Assembly: GCF_003852495.1 (NCBI RefSeq)
Contig: NZ_QAJI01000007.1
Location: 167,863 to 231,862 of the forward strand
Reading direction: 5' to 3'
From: Taibaiella sp. KBW10
GTDB taxonomy: Bacteria > Bacteroidota > Bacteroidia > Chitinophagales > Chitinophagaceae
DNA: 64,000 bases
Part shown: positions 18,208 through 27,747 of the stretch, in pieces
Position numbering within the stretch: position 1 is the first letter of the stretch
How the letters are laid out: each line of letters starts with the position of its first letter
Notes under the pieces: generated by a model
Told to the model about the DNA's origin: nothing
Database searches by the model: none
Seen by the model: the letters and a program-made list of their open reading frames with translations, nothing else
Program-made: the position numbers and the translations under genes

Positions 18208-18972
18208 ATGAAAATAACCCGACTTTTATGCTGCTGTTTATTACCGATAAGCATTTTCGCACAAGCGCAATCCGGCAGGGATACACTTGTGGTTACAGCC
18301 GATCTAATGCCGCAAGAAAGAACGCAGCGGCTTTCTGTTAAACCCTTTATTATTCCTTCCGTACTGATAGGCTATGGAGCGATTACTTTGGGTAGTAAGG
18401 GCTTGCAATCGTTCAACAGGAGTATTAGAAAAGAAGTGTACCTCGACCGGCCGCATAGTGCGGTACATATTGATGATTATTTACAATACGCACCCGCCGC
18501 AACCGCATTTAGCTTGTCCTTAATGGGAATAAAAGGCAAACATGACCTAAAACACCAGGCCATTATTTATGCCATGGCCATGACGATTTCCACCGCAGTT
18601 ATTGTACCCACCAAAAGAATCGCGGGCATAGAAAGACCGGATGGCAGCAATTTTGCATCGTTTCCATCTGGGCATACCGCTACTGCATTTGTAGCGGCCG
18701 AGTTCTTAAGGAGGGAATATAAGGATCAATCAGCCTGGTATGGCATTGCGGGTTATGCAGTGGCTACGGGCACCGGCTTTTTAAGAATGTATAACAACAA
18801 ACACTGGTTTAATGATGTCGTGGCTGGTGCCGGCATTGGCATTGCCGCTACCACAATTGCCTATTGGCTGCATGATAAAATCAACTGGGGGCCTAAATAT
18901 AAAAAAACGGCTGTTGTTTACCCCTATTACAACACGCAACACTGGGGTATTGGCTTTGTTACAAAAATATAG
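18208..18972 (+). CDS. PAP2-family membrane phosphatase
   Basis: A 254-residue phosphatase of the PAP2 superfamily, which hydrolyses lipid phosphates such as undecaprenyl pyrophosphate or phosphatidic acid. The three catalytic motifs are present in order: KRIAGIERPDG, FPSGHTATAF and RMYNNKHWFNDVVAG. A signal or anchor sequence opens the protein (MKITRLLCCCLLPISIFA). The start at 18208 gives that signal; in-frame codons from 18139 add a charged extension. It is convergent with the histidine kinase gene, only 15 bp apart. The actual substrate is unknown. Confidence 0.88.
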   Translation: MKITRLLCCCLLPISIFAQAQSGRDTLVVTADLMPQERTQRLSVKPFIIPSVLIGYGAITLGSKGLQSFNRSIRKEVYLDRPHSAVHIDDYLQYAPAATAFSLSLMGIKGKHDLKHQAIIYAMAMTISTAVIVPTKRIAGIERPDGSNFASFPSGHTATAFVAAEFLRREYKDQSAWYGIAGYAVATGTGFLRMYNNKHWFNDVVAGAGIGIAATTIAYWLHDKINWGPKYKKTAVVYPYYNTQHWGIGFVTKI

Positions 18973-18987
18973 CATTGTATCGCCTGA

Positions 18988-20721
18988 TTACGAACCGGGC
19001 AGATAAAAGTAAAACACCGACCCTTTGCCGAGTTCTGTCTCTACCCCAATCGTACCACCCTGCGCTTCAATAAAGTCTTTACTGATCGCCAAACCCAGTC
19101 CTGTACCGGATTTAGAACTGCCCGGAATCTGAAAATAACGGTCAAACACCTTATCTCGGTATTTGCCCTCAAACCCATTTCCGAAATCGGTTACGGCATA
19201 ATAAACCAACTCATTTTTCTTTTGTAAAGAAAGCAGGATCACCCCTCCTTCATGAGAGTAGCGGATGGCATTGCTCATAAAATTGGTGAGTACCCAAGCC
19301 GTTTTTTCCGAGTCCATCGCTACGGTCTTTACATCCGGATCTGCTTCTATACGGATCGTAATCTTCTTTTGATCGGCCTGCATCCTGGTCGCATTAACCG
19401 CATCTTCTAAAATGGCACCGGCATTGTCGGGATGAATATTTAACTGTATGGTACCCGTTTCGACCTGAGACATATCCAATAGTTCTTTGGTAATGTTTAA
19501 GAGCCGGTTGGTATCTTCTTTAATACTTTCCAAAAGTTCCTGCTGTTCGGGATTCACGACACCAATCCGCTCATTTTCCAGAAGCTGCAAACTCATCTTG
19601 ATCGAGGCAATGGGTGTTTTAAATTCATGAGAAACGGTAGCGATAAAATTGGTTTTTGCCGTATCCAGTTCCTTAAATGGTGTAATATTTTTAAGAATGA
19701 TCACATAACCAATAAATGCAGACTCTTCTTCCCCGGTGGGCACAATATTGATGGCGACAATCTCCTTTTGAAAATAACTCTCTTTATGGTCTGCAAAGAT
19801 CTTGACGGGTTCTGTAGCCGGTTTATAATCGGCCGGGGGCATGATGTCTGCGATTAATGTTCTGATCAGGTCATTATGCACAGCCACGTCCTGTATCCTG
19901 CTGCCGATAAAGGCTTCACTTTTGAGGCCGGCCACTTTCAGGGCTTCGCTGTTGGCAAACAAAACGATCTGATGCTCATCCACGCCAATCACGGGGTCAT
20001 GCATGTTATTGATCAGGGTTTCAATTCTTTTCTTGCCCTTTATGATTCTGGCGAGGTTGCTCTCGGAATACTCTTCGAGCTGCTGCGCCATGGTATTAAA
20101 GGAACTGGCTAAGGCACCGAACTCATTCTGACCCGTAAAATGAACTCTTTGCTTATAGTTTTGCGCGGCGATCTGTTTAATACTTTCTGTCAACTCTTTA
20201 ATCGGATTGGCAATGTTGCCCGGAAGATTGACCAGAAGGGTAAAGGAAATAATAAAACAGATGGCGCCTGTAACCGACAACCAAATGGTAGCCGTTTCTG
20301 CCGTATCCTTTGCAATTTCACTCTTCCGGCCAATGGCATCCATATTTAAACGCGTCAAATCGGAAATATCTTTACGGATGGCCGATTTAATCAGGGGATC
20401 AGCAGCAGCTTTTTTTAGTTTGCTAAAATGTTCCGCGATTTGACCGGTCACTTCCTTCTCTCCTATTTCAGTAACATTTCTGGCCTGCTTCTGCAAATTA
20501 ACTTCAAATTTTTGCATCGGTACCGGATCGCCGTCTGCTCCCATTTCTTCTATCGCTAAAAGCATATTGCGGGAGTATTCAAGTGTATTATAATTGGAGA
20601 CGAGAATATTGTTAGTATCCTTTTTTAAGGCATTAATATAATAAATGCTCAGGTTGGCCAGGAGCAATATGAACAAGAAAAGTAACCCCACGCCTATGGT
20701 TAATTTTGTTTTTATTTTCAT
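18988..20721 (-). CDS. Sensor histidine kinase of the Kdp locus
   Basis: A 577-residue membrane histidine kinase. Order of parts: membrane helix (about 7-29), extracytoplasmic sensor, second helix (about 150-170), HAMP (about 172-225, IANPIKELTESIKQIAAQ), PAS (about 235-345), HisKA with phospho-acceptor in ATVSHEFKTPIASIK, and HATPase_c with SNAIRYS, DFGNGFEGKYR and GTGLGLAIS. It is the last gene of the leftward kdp operon, right after the short KdpD, which lacks a kinase domain. The kinase half of E. coli KdpD thus appears supplied by this separate protein. The likely partner is the sigma-54-type response regulator at 28260-29624. Confidence 0.88.
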   Translation of the reverse strand: MKIKTKLTIGVGLLFLFILLLANLSIYYINALKKDTNNILVSNYNTLEYSRNMLLAIEEMGADGDPVPMQKFEVNLQKQARNVTEIGEKEVTGQIAEHFSKLKKAAADPLIKSAIRKDISDLTRLNMDAIGRKSEIAKDTAETATIWLSVTGAICFIISFTLLVNLPGNIANPIKELTESIKQIAAQNYKQRVHFTGQNEFGALASSFNTMAQQLEEYSESNLARIIKGKKRIETLINNMHDPVIGVDEHQIVLFANSEALKVAGLKSEAFIGSRIQDVAVHNDLIRTLIADIMPPADYKPATEPVKIFADHKESYFQKEIVAINIVPTGEEESAFIGYVIILKNITPFKELDTAKTNFIATVSHEFKTPIASIKMSLQLLENERIGVVNPEQQELLESIKEDTNRLLNITKELLDMSQVETGTIQLNIHPDNAGAILEDAVNATRMQADQKKITIRIEADPDVKTVAMDSEKTAWVLTNFMSNAIRYSHEGGVILLSLQKKNELVYYAVTDFGNGFEGKYRDKVFDRYFQIPGSSKSGTGLGLAISKDFIEAQGGTIGVETELGKGSVFYFYLPGS

Positions 20722-20758
20722 CTGTCTGCTTTTATATGCGTTTAAAGATCTCCAAAGG

Positions 20759-21883
20759 TCAGGAAAGAATGATCAAATCAATATCCTCTAAAGATAATTT
20801 ATTTAAGAGTTGATTAAAGATTCCGGTCGATAATATAATGTGGAAAATGCTGAGCTGCGGTTTTCCAATACAAACGGTAGTCACATTCAGGTTGATGGCC
20901 TGCTCCATTATAGCAGTCGGTACATTTTTACTTTTCACCTGAATCACCTTAGCTCCCAATTCCGTAGCGAGCTTCAGGTTATTAATCAGTAGCCGTTGCT
21001 TGTCCAGTGGAATTTTCGCCACACTTTCTTTGGGCGTCTGCACATACAGCACATACCATTCTCCGCTATAGTAACCTGCCAACCTTGCCGTTTTGCGAAT
21101 CACGTTCTTAGCTTTCTTAGCATCGCTGCCGATACAGGCCAAGAATTTCTCATGTTTCAAGGCTACATTCTTATGCACCTCAATATCTACTTTACGCACG
21201 ACATGGCCTGCCACTTCCTTAAGGGAAAGCTCGCGCAACTGCAGGATATTTTCACTCTTAAAAAAATGCTCCAGTGCTTGCTTGATTTTATCCGGCGGAT
21301 ATATTTTTCCTTCTTTCAGGCGTGTGATCAAATCTTCGGCCGTCAGGTCTATATTCACAATCTCGTCGGCTAAGCCGATGACCTTATCCGGAATACGTTC
21401 CCGGACTTCAATACCTGTAATCACTTTCACCTCTTCATTCAGGCTTTCAATATGCTGAATATTCAAGGCGCTGATCACGTTGATACCGGCTTCCAGAATA
21501 TCCAGTACATCCTGCCAGCGTTTCTCGTTTTTACTGCCTTCTATATTGGAATGGGCCAGTTCGTCTATAATCACGACCTCGGGACGCAAATTAATGACCG
21601 CCTGTACATCCAACTCTTCCAGCTCTTTTCCTTTATAAAACAGTTTTCTTCTGGGAATCAGAGGCAGCCCTTCCAGAAGGGCTGCCGTTTCCAAACGCTG
21701 ATGCGTTTCTATAAATCCAATCTTAATATCGATCCCATTTCTTAACAAGGTATGTGCTTCTTGCAGCATCCGGTAGGTTTTACCCACACCGGCACTCATA
21801 CCAATGTAAATTTTAAACTTACCCAGCCTGGACTTCTTGATCAATTGAAGAAAATGTTCTGCACTCTTTCTGTCGGCTTCCAT
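20759..21883 (-). CDS. kdpD: Short KdpD-type sensor protein (no kinase domain)
   Basis: A 374-residue protein matching only the cytoplasmic N-terminal half of E. coli KdpD. A Walker A-like IGMSAGVGKTYRMLQEA sits near residues 27-43, a Walker B-like VVIIDELAHSN near 107, and a UspA-like domain follows from about residue 245 (HEKFLACIGSDAKKAKN). In KdpD the first part binds nucleotides (c-di-AMP in some bacteria) and the Usp part tunes signalling. Membrane, HisKA and ATPase regions are absent; the kinase follows as a separate gene 38 bp downstream. Split KdpD is, from memory, usual in Bacteroidota. Confidence 0.9.
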   Translation of the reverse strand: MEADRKSAEHFLQLIKKSRLGKFKIYIGMSAGVGKTYRMLQEAHTLLRNGIDIKIGFIETHQRLETAALLEGLPLIPRRKLFYKGKELEELDVQAVINLRPEVVIIDELAHSNIEGSKNEKRWQDVLDILEAGINVISALNIQHIESLNEEVKVITGIEVRERIPDKVIGLADEIVNIDLTAEDLITRLKEGKIYPPDKIKQALEHFFKSENILQLRELSLKEVAGHVVRKVDIEVHKNVALKHEKFLACIGSDAKKAKNVIRKTARLAGYYSGEWYVLYVQTPKESVAKIPLDKQRLLINNLKLATELGAKVIQVKSKNVPTAIMEQAINLNVTTVCIGKPQLSIFHIILSTGIFNQLLNKLSLEDIDLIILS

Positions 21884-21915
21884 AATGTGGTTACGGGGTC
21901 TTTATACGCTTAAAA

Positions 21916-23049
21916 TTAAAAACTAATGGCCAAAGCGCTGGTCAGCGTCAGGCTGTTTTGACTAAGGCCTTCCTTTCTATTAAGGAAGAGTGCTTCTTTA
22001 CTGCTCAGGCTTCTCGCTTCTACACGCCATAATACATTGGGCAAAATAAAATAATCTGCATTCAGGGAAAAACCAAAGGTCTGAAACCCTTTTGGGGTAC
22101 CGCTTGCAATGATTACGCCATGCTCATCTTTATAGTATTCCCCCCGGAGCGAAACGCCCCATTTTGCAGTTGGGGTATATCGGGCGATCAACACCGGTGT
22201 ATACCAGGTATTATATTGGTTGCTTCCTTTTGCTTTTTGTTCGGCTCCGATATCAAAACCGGCAGTAATTCCAATCTGATCATTAGCCTGGTAAATCACA
22301 TAAAGATTATGAAAGTAGCGCATTTGACGACTACTGTCTGCCTTATCATTTCCGATAAAAGAGCCACTGTTGAGGGTCCATTTGGCATTGGGTTTATAAC
22401 TGAGCTGGTGTCCGAAAGCAGGTGTACTATTCCCGTCTGCCCGCTGTATGCGCTGCCATCCGTTAAGCAGGAGCCCACTCATAAACCATTTGCCGTTGGG
22501 TGTGGTATAGGAGAGTTTTGCACCCGTTTCAAAGTAGGGCGAGTTATCGGCAAATAAACTTCGGGTAAGGGTCCAATTGTCCTTACCGACCGCACTTTCA
22601 AAACCCAGGTGTGACGGCAGAATACCGGCATCCAGCCATAAATCATGCTTCTTCGATAGCTTCACGCCTATATTCGCTTCATAAATATTTTTTAATACCC
22701 CTGGTTCTGCGGCATAGTTGGCATTCATATACGTACCCACCGCCAATGCCAGACTGGCCCTTACTTTTTCAGTGCTATAGCCCGCTTTAAGATAAGCCAG
22801 GTTTACCGTTACCTCATTTGCCCTGTTATGGCTGTACACAAATCCCGGACGCTCGTTGCGGATTGGCCTGTTGGCATCATAAAGGTAATAAGCTTCGGCA
22901 TAGCCACTAATGCTTAAAGGGTTTTTATGGGGTTCGGCGTTCTCCTCTTTTGGGTGTTGTACCTCTTCCGGAATCAAATCTGTTTCTTGTGCCTGTATGG
23001 ATCCGATACCCCCACTTAAAATAGCGGATAGGATTAAATGTTTGTTCAT
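21916..23049 (-). CDS. Outer-membrane porin of the Kdp operon
   Basis: A 377-residue predicted outer-membrane beta-barrel. A signal peptide ending near SIQAQ is followed by a short charged stretch and then alternating amphipathic strands beginning NPLSISGYAEAYYLYDANRP. It resembles the beta-barrel porin-2 (OmpL-like) family. The C-terminus ends in an aromatic strand (LTSALAISF). It lies between kdpC and kdpD on the same strand with 20-30 bp gaps, so it is probably induced with the pump and may let K+ through the outer membrane; that role is inference. Confidence 0.8.
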   Translation of the reverse strand: MNKHLILSAILSGGIGSIQAQETDLIPEEVQHPKEENAEPHKNPLSISGYAEAYYLYDANRPIRNERPGFVYSHNRANEVTVNLAYLKAGYSTEKVRASLALAVGTYMNANYAAEPGVLKNIYEANIGVKLSKKHDLWLDAGILPSHLGFESAVGKDNWTLTRSLFADNSPYFETGAKLSYTTPNGKWFMSGLLLNGWQRIQRADGNSTPAFGHQLSYKPNAKWTLNSGSFIGNDKADSSRQMRYFHNLYVIYQANDQIGITAGFDIGAEQKAKGSNQYNTWYTPVLIARYTPTAKWGVSLRGEYYKDEHGVIIASGTPKGFQTFGFSLNADYFILPNVLWRVEARSLSSKEALFLNRKEGLSQNSLTLTSALAISF

Positions 23050-23069
23050 TATTGGTTCTGTTATTTAGG

Positions 23070-23630
23070 TTATTTCAAGTCGTCTAATGCGATATTGAGT
23101 TTGAGTACATTAATTTTTTCGGGGCCGAATAAACCCATAAATGGTTTTTCGGTTTGTTGGGCGATCAGTTCCTCCAGCCGTGCTTCGGATATATTGCGGC
23201 ATTTTGCAATGCGTTTTACCTGCACTTTGGCTGCTTGTACGGAAAAATGCGGATCTAAACCACTGCCACTGGCCGTGACCATATCTACCGGTATTTCTGA
23301 TTTTTGAATACCGGGGTTATGCACCAAGAAAGTATCGATACGTGCCTGTACTTCTTTTAAATAGGCTTCGTTAGAAGGGCCTTTATTGCTACCTCCCGAA
23401 CCGGAGGCATTATAAGCTACCGAAGAAGGACGAGACCAGAAATATTGATCCTGAGTAAAGGCCTGGCCAATATTGCTATAATATTGCTTTCCCTTGTGTG
23501 TGATCAGCATACCCTTACCATGATTGGGTGCTGCCTGGGCAATGGCCCATACAGCGAAGGGATAGACCACGCAGAAGAAGATTATGGTGACGAAGCTCAG
23601 CTTGATAGCAGGCAAAATATGTTTTTTCAT
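23070..23630 (-). CDS. kdpC: K+-transporting ATPase subunit C
   Basis: A 186-residue KdpC, the single-span periplasmic subunit that raises ATP affinity of KdpFABC. It has one N-terminal membrane helix (about 8-30), the motif FWSRPSSVAYNASGSGGSN near residue 65, and the conserved ASGSGLDPHFS near residue 125. Length is usual for the family. Co-directional with kdpB (38 bp gap) and the porin. Confidence 0.95.
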   Translation of the reverse strand: MKKHILPAIKLSFVTIIFFCVVYPFAVWAIAQAAPNHGKGMLITHKGKQYYSNIGQAFTQDQYFWSRPSSVAYNASGSGGSNKGPSNEAYLKEVQARIDTFLVHNPGIQKSEIPVDMVTASGSGLDPHFSVQAAKVQVKRIAKCRNISEARLEELIAQQTEKPFMGLFGPEKINVLKLNIALDDLK

Positions 23631-23667
23631 CTTTTATAAATTGAGGATTTGTACGGTTAAAAATGGC

Positions 23668-25680
23668 TTACATAAATAAAGACACGAGCATATCAATAGC
23701 CTTGATGCCGATAAAAGGAACGATAATTCCACCCAGACCGTAGATAAACAGGTTTCTTCTGAGCAATGCGGAGGCACCGATGGGTTTATAGGCAACGCCT
23801 CTTAAGGCCAGGGGAATCAACATGGGAATGATAATGGCATTAAAAATAACGGCAGATAGTATCGCACTCTCGGGGCTGTGCAAATGCATGATGTTTAGTC
23901 CTTGCAAGGCCGGAATGGCTGTGATAAACAGTGCAGGGATAATCGCAAAATACTTCGCCACATCATTGGCAATACTAAAAGTAGTAAGGGTACCCCGGGT
24001 CATGAGCAACTGTTTTCCGATCTCCACAACTTCAATTAGCTTGGTCGGATCATTATCCAGGTCCACCATATTACCGGCTTCCTTAGCCGCCTGTGTACCA
24101 CTGTTCATCGCTACTCCGACATCAGCCTGGGCCAGTGCCGGTGCGTCATTGGTACCATCTCCCATCATCGCGACCAGTCTACCTGCTGCCTGTTCTTTTT
24201 TAATGTAGTTCATTTTATCTTCCGGTTTGGCCTCCGCAATAAAATCGTCTACACCGGCTTTTTCAGCAATAAATTTTGCCGTTAAGGGATTATCTCCGGT
24301 TACCATTACGGTCTTGATGCCCATTTTGCGTAAGCGCTCAAAGCGCTCTTGTATACCGGGTTTGATGATATCCTGCAATTCAATGACACCTAATACACGT
24401 TCATTTTCCGAAACTACCAGTGGTGTACCCCCGTTATTGGAAATGTTGCGTACCTGAGCCGCAATCTCTTCGGGAAAAGGATTCCCGGCTTTTTCTACCA
24501 TGTTTTTAATGGCATCTGTAGCGCCTTTTCGGATGCGTGTCTCCCCAAAATCAATACCGGAACTCCGGGTTTCTGCAGAGAATTTTACAAAGCGCGGTTC
24601 CTTGATGGCAAAGCTCAAGGGATTGAGGCTCGCCAACTCTATAATGGACTTCCCTTCCGGGGTATCATCACTCATGGAACTTAAGGTAGCTGCCTTAATC
24701 AATTGTTCCTGTCCCACACCCTCTGCGGCATAAAAATGGGTGGCCTTACGATTACCAATAGTGATGGTACCGGTTTTATCCAGCAAAAGCACATCAATAT
24801 CTCCGGCGGTCTCTACTGCTTTACCACTTTTGGTGATGACATTGGCGCGCAAGGCCCTGTCCATACCGGCAATCCCGATGGCAGACAATAAGCCTCCGAT
24901 GGTTGTGGGAATCAGGCATACGAATAAGGAAATAAAGGCGGCGATGGTGATCGGTGCATTTGCATAGTCTGCAAAAGGCTTTAAGGTGACGGTAACGATG
25001 ATAAACACGAGGGTGAATCCAGCCAACAAAATGGTCAAGGCGATTTCGTTGGGTGTTTTTTGACGACTGGCACCTTCTACTAAAGCAATCATTTTATCGA
25101 GAAAACTTTCTCCGGGTTCTGTGGTTACTTTAACCAGAATCTTATCGGACAATACTTTGGTACCGCCGGTTACGGAACTCTTATCGCCTCCCGCTTCCCG
25201 GATCACGGGTGCCGATTCTCCGGTAATGGCGCTCTCATCGATGGTTGCCAGCCCTTCTATAATCTCGCCATCGGAAGGAATAATATCGCCGGCCTCGCAA
25301 ATAAATACATCTTCTTTTTTGAGTTGGGCGGAAGAAATCGTTTGTCCGTTTTGCAATTTTGCCGGCGTTTCCTCTCTGGTTTTTCTTAAACTATCGGCTT
25401 GCGCTTTTCCCCTTGCCTCGGCAATGGCTTCTGCAAAATTGGCAAACAAAAGGGTTAAAAGGAGCACCACAAATACGAAGAGGTTATAGCCGAAACTTCC
25501 TTGTGCCTTTGCGCCTGCCAAAGTCCATAAACAGACGAAGAACATGACCAGTGTACCGATCCAGACGGTAAACATCACCGGATTACGGAACATTTTTTTA
25601 GGACTAAGTTTCAGAAAAGAATCTTTTAATGCCGTTTGCATCAGTTCTTTTTGAAATAATGATTGACTATTGGGTTTCAT
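23668..25680 (-). CDS. kdpB: K+-transporting P-type ATPase subunit B
   Basis: A 670-residue P-type ATPase. KdpB hydrolyses ATP to power K+ uptake through KdpA. Catalytic motifs are intact: TGESAPV in the actuator domain, the phosphorylation site [27 protein letters not shown], and the hinge [19 protein letters not shown]. The DKTGT Asp is present. About seven membrane helices are visible. It sits between kdpA and kdpC, with short gaps. Confidence 0.97.
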   Translation of the reverse strand: MKPNSQSLFQKELMQTALKDSFLKLSPKKMFRNPVMFTVWIGTLVMFFVCLWTLAGAKAQGSFGYNLFVFVVLLLTLLFANFAEAIAEARGKAQADSLRKTREETPAKLQNGQTISSAQLKKEDVFICEAGDIIPSDGEIIEGLATIDESAITGESAPVIREAGGDKSSVTGGTKVLSDKILVKVTTEPGESFLDKMIALVEGASRQKTPNEIALTILLAGFTLVFIIVTVTLKPFADYANAPITIAAFISLFVCLIPTTIGGLLSAIGIAGMDRALRANVITKSGKAVETAGDIDVLLLDKTGTITIGNRKATHFYAAEGVGQEQLIKAATLSSMSDDTPEGKSIIELASLNPLSFAIKEPRFVKFSAETRSSGIDFGETRIRKGATDAIKNMVEKAGNPFPEEIAAQVRNISNNGGTPLVVSENERVLGVIELQDIIKPGIQERFERLRKMGIKTVMVTGDNPLTAKFIAEKAGVDDFIAEAKPEDKMNYIKKEQAAGRLVAMMGDGTNDAPALAQADVGVAMNSGTQAAKEAGNMVDLDNDPTKLIEVVEIGKQLLMTRGTLTTFSIANDVAKYFAIIPALFITAIPALQGLNIMHLHSPESAILSAVIFNAIIIPMLIPLALRGVAYKPIGASALLRRNLFIYGLGGIIVPFIGIKAIDMLVSLFM

Positions 25681-25730
25681 TTATGATAATTAAATAAGGT
25701 GATTAACTAAAGAAATTGACTGTTATGTGC

Positions 25731-27419
25731 TTATCGCATAGAAAAGTATTCGGCTATGGGTCCTAAAGCAAGTGAGGGGAAGAAGGATAAAGCAGCGACG
25801 ATCACAATCACGGCAAATATGACTAAGGCAAAGGTGCCGGTATCTGTTTTCAAGGTGCCGTTACTTTCCGGGATATACTTCTTACCTGCGAGCAGGCCTG
25901 CGATGGCCACGGGGCCTATGATGGGTAAAAACCGTCCCAGGATCAGGACAAAGCCGGTCGAGATATTCCACCATAAATTATTATCGCCTAATCCCTCAAA
26001 ACCACTACCGTTGTTGGCCGATGAAGAGGTATATTCATACAGGATTTCGCTAAAACCATGAAAGCCGGGATTGTTTAAGGTGGAGGCGCCCTGCGCCGGA
26101 AAGGCGGTTGCTAAACCTGTGCCTACTAAAATCAGGAAGGGATGTAGCAAAGCGATAATCATCGCTATTTTCATTTCACGGGCTTCAATTTTTTTGCCTA
26201 AAAATTCCGGGGTGCGGCCTACCATTAAGCCACTGATGAATACGGCCAGAATAATAAAGATCAGGAAATTGAGTATGCCTACCCCATCGCCGCCATAGAA
26301 GGCATTGACCATCATCGCGAGCAATTCATTCATACCTGATAAAGGCATAGAACTGTCGTGCATGGAATTAATGGAGCCGGTAGAAATAACGGTGGTCACA
26401 ATACTCCAAAAGCCAGAAGCCGCCGCACCAACTCTTGCTTCTTTACCTTCCATAGCACCCAAGGAATTGTCGATTCCCATAGCGGCAATGGCAGGATTGC
26501 CTTTCATCTCCATATAAATATTGGGAATGACTAAAAGCAGAAAGCCAATCGTCATCACGGTATAGATCATTACCGCCAGTTTTTTACGCCTGATGAAATA
26601 GCCAAATGCAAAGACCATAGCCATCGGAAGCACGAATTGCCCCCACATCTCAAGCATATTGGTCAGGTAAGTCGGATTTTCGAAAGGATGTGCCCCATTG
26701 GCGCCAAAGAAACCGCCTCCGTTGGTACCCACGTGTTTGATGGGTACAAAAGCCGCCACCGGTCCAGTGGATACGGTCATGGTATCGCCTTGTAAACTCG
26801 TAAGGGTTTGTTTTCCTTCAAAGGTCATGGGCATGCCCTGAAACACAAAGAAGATGGCTAAAATAACGGAAATCGGTAACAGTATCCGGGTACAGGACTT
26901 GATCAGGAAATCGTAAAAATTGCCTAATTGTGTGGTCGTTTTTTCTCTGAAAGCCACAAATACGGCTGCAGCTGCGGCCATCCCGGTACCGGCACTCACA
27001 AACTGCAGAAACATCAGCCAGATTTGCCCCAGGTAACTGACCCCGGATTCTCCGGAATAGTGTTGCAGGTTACAGTTCACCACAAAGGAGATTGTGGTAT
27101 TAAAAGCCAGATCGGGCGACATATTAGGATTGTGATCGGGATTCATCGGTAACCATTGCTGACACATCAGGATGAGCATACCGAGCAGAAACCAAACAAC
27201 ATTGATGGTTAATAAAGCCACCATATGTTCTTTCCAGTTCATTCCTTTTGCAGGATCGATGCGGCTTATTTTAAAGAATACTTTCTCCAGCGGATTGAAA
27301 ACCGGGTCAAGAAACGTCTTTTGTCCTGCATAAACTTTTGCGATGTATTTACCAATAGGAATAGCGGCCACCAGTGTAGCGGTAAACATTAAAATGATTC
27401 CTAAAATTTCTGTATTCAT
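25731..27419 (-). CDS. kdpA: K+-transporting ATPase subunit A
   Basis: A 562-residue KdpA, the K+-selective channel-like subunit of the high-affinity KdpFABC pump, with about ten membrane helices. Selectivity-filter regions are visible, notably HVGTNGGGFFGANGAHPFENPT near residue 230 and the NNNL-containing FEGLGDNNLWWN near residue 480. The ATG at 27419 (MNTEILGIILMFTATLVA) is preferred; an in-frame ATG 13 codons upstream lies in the short spacer after kdpF. It follows kdpF by about 80 bp. Confidence 0.96.
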   Translation of the reverse strand: MNTEILGIILMFTATLVAAIPIGKYIAKVYAGQKTFLDPVFNPLEKVFFKISRIDPAKGMNWKEHMVALLTINVVWFLLGMLILMCQQWLPMNPDHNPNMSPDLAFNTTISFVVNCNLQHYSGESGVSYLGQIWLMFLQFVSAGTGMAAAAAVFVAFREKTTTQLGNFYDFLIKSCTRILLPISVILAIFFVFQGMPMTFEGKQTLTSLQGDTMTVSTGPVAAFVPIKHVGTNGGGFFGANGAHPFENPTYLTNMLEMWGQFVLPMAMVFAFGYFIRRKKLAVMIYTVMTIGFLLLVIPNIYMEMKGNPAIAAMGIDNSLGAMEGKEARVGAAASGFWSIVTTVISTGSINSMHDSSMPLSGMNELLAMMVNAFYGGDGVGILNFLIFIILAVFISGLMVGRTPEFLGKKIEAREMKIAMIIALLHPFLILVGTGLATAFPAQGASTLNNPGFHGFSEILYEYTSSSANNGSGFEGLGDNNLWWNISTGFVLILGRFLPIIGPVAIAGLLAGKKYIPESNGTLKTDTGTFALVIFAVIVIVAALSFFPSLALGPIAEYFSMR

Positions 27420-27500
27420 GTTTTTATTAATTAATAATTTATTGCGATAGCGTTGCACAGCAGCCTTATCGGCTATGGATCTCTTTTTTGTATACTCCGG

Positions 27501-27578
27501 TTAGAATTTTTCGGGTTTCAGGAGTACATAAACCATATAGATAAATACGGCGATGGCGACGATAAATAATAGTTTCAT
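27501..27578 (-). CDS. kdpF: K+-transporting ATPase subunit F
   Basis: A 25-residue single-helix protein. It opens MKLLFIVAIAVFIYMVYVLL and ends with the conserved charged tail KPEKF. KdpF stabilises the KdpFABC complex. The sequence, the size and the position directly before kdpA all fit. It is easily missed by gene finders because of its length. Confidence 0.92.
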   Translation of the reverse strand: MKLLFIVAIAVFIYMVYVLLKPEKF

Positions 27579-27589
27579 TTTTATGGGGT

Positions 27590-27673
27590 TTAGATTTTTT
27601 CAAAATAATTGATGGATTTATAAAAGAGCCAGAAGCAAAACAGCCCGGCAAAAAGGAGGATAAGGGTGAGCAT
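27590..27673 (-). CDS. 27-residue single-span microprotein upstream of kdpF
   Basis: An open frame of 27 codons from ATG 27673 to TAA 27590, ending 11 bp before the kdpF start. The peptide has a hydrophobic stretch LTLILLFAGLFCFWLFY (residues 2-18) and a charged tail KSINYFEKI. It is predicted to be a single membrane helix with a cytosolic or periplasmic tail. It is too short for usual gene calls. The layout repeats that of kdpF (short helix plus KxxEK-type tail), so it may be an extra small subunit of the Kdp complex. I recall similar frames ahead of kdpF in other Bacteroidota but cannot verify this here. Confidence 0.6.
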   Translation of the reverse strand: MLTLILLFAGLFCFWLFYKSINYFEKI

Positions 27674-27733
27674 ATCTGTATTTTTTGAGATTGATAATTT
27701 GAGTTATTTCAAGTGGTAAAAGCACCTACGCAT

Positions 27734-27747
27734 GCTGTTAAATACCC
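27734..27747 (-). promoter_or_regulatory. Weak candidate sigma-54 promoter for kdp
   Basis: On the minus strand GG (27746-27747) and GC (27734-27735) are separated by exactly ten bases, the spacing of -24/-12 promoters. Other consensus positions match poorly. It lies about 60 bp before the microprotein start, overlapping the end of the 119-residue gene, and would suit control by the nearby sigma-54 regulator. GG-N10-GC occurs often by chance. Confidence 0.25.
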
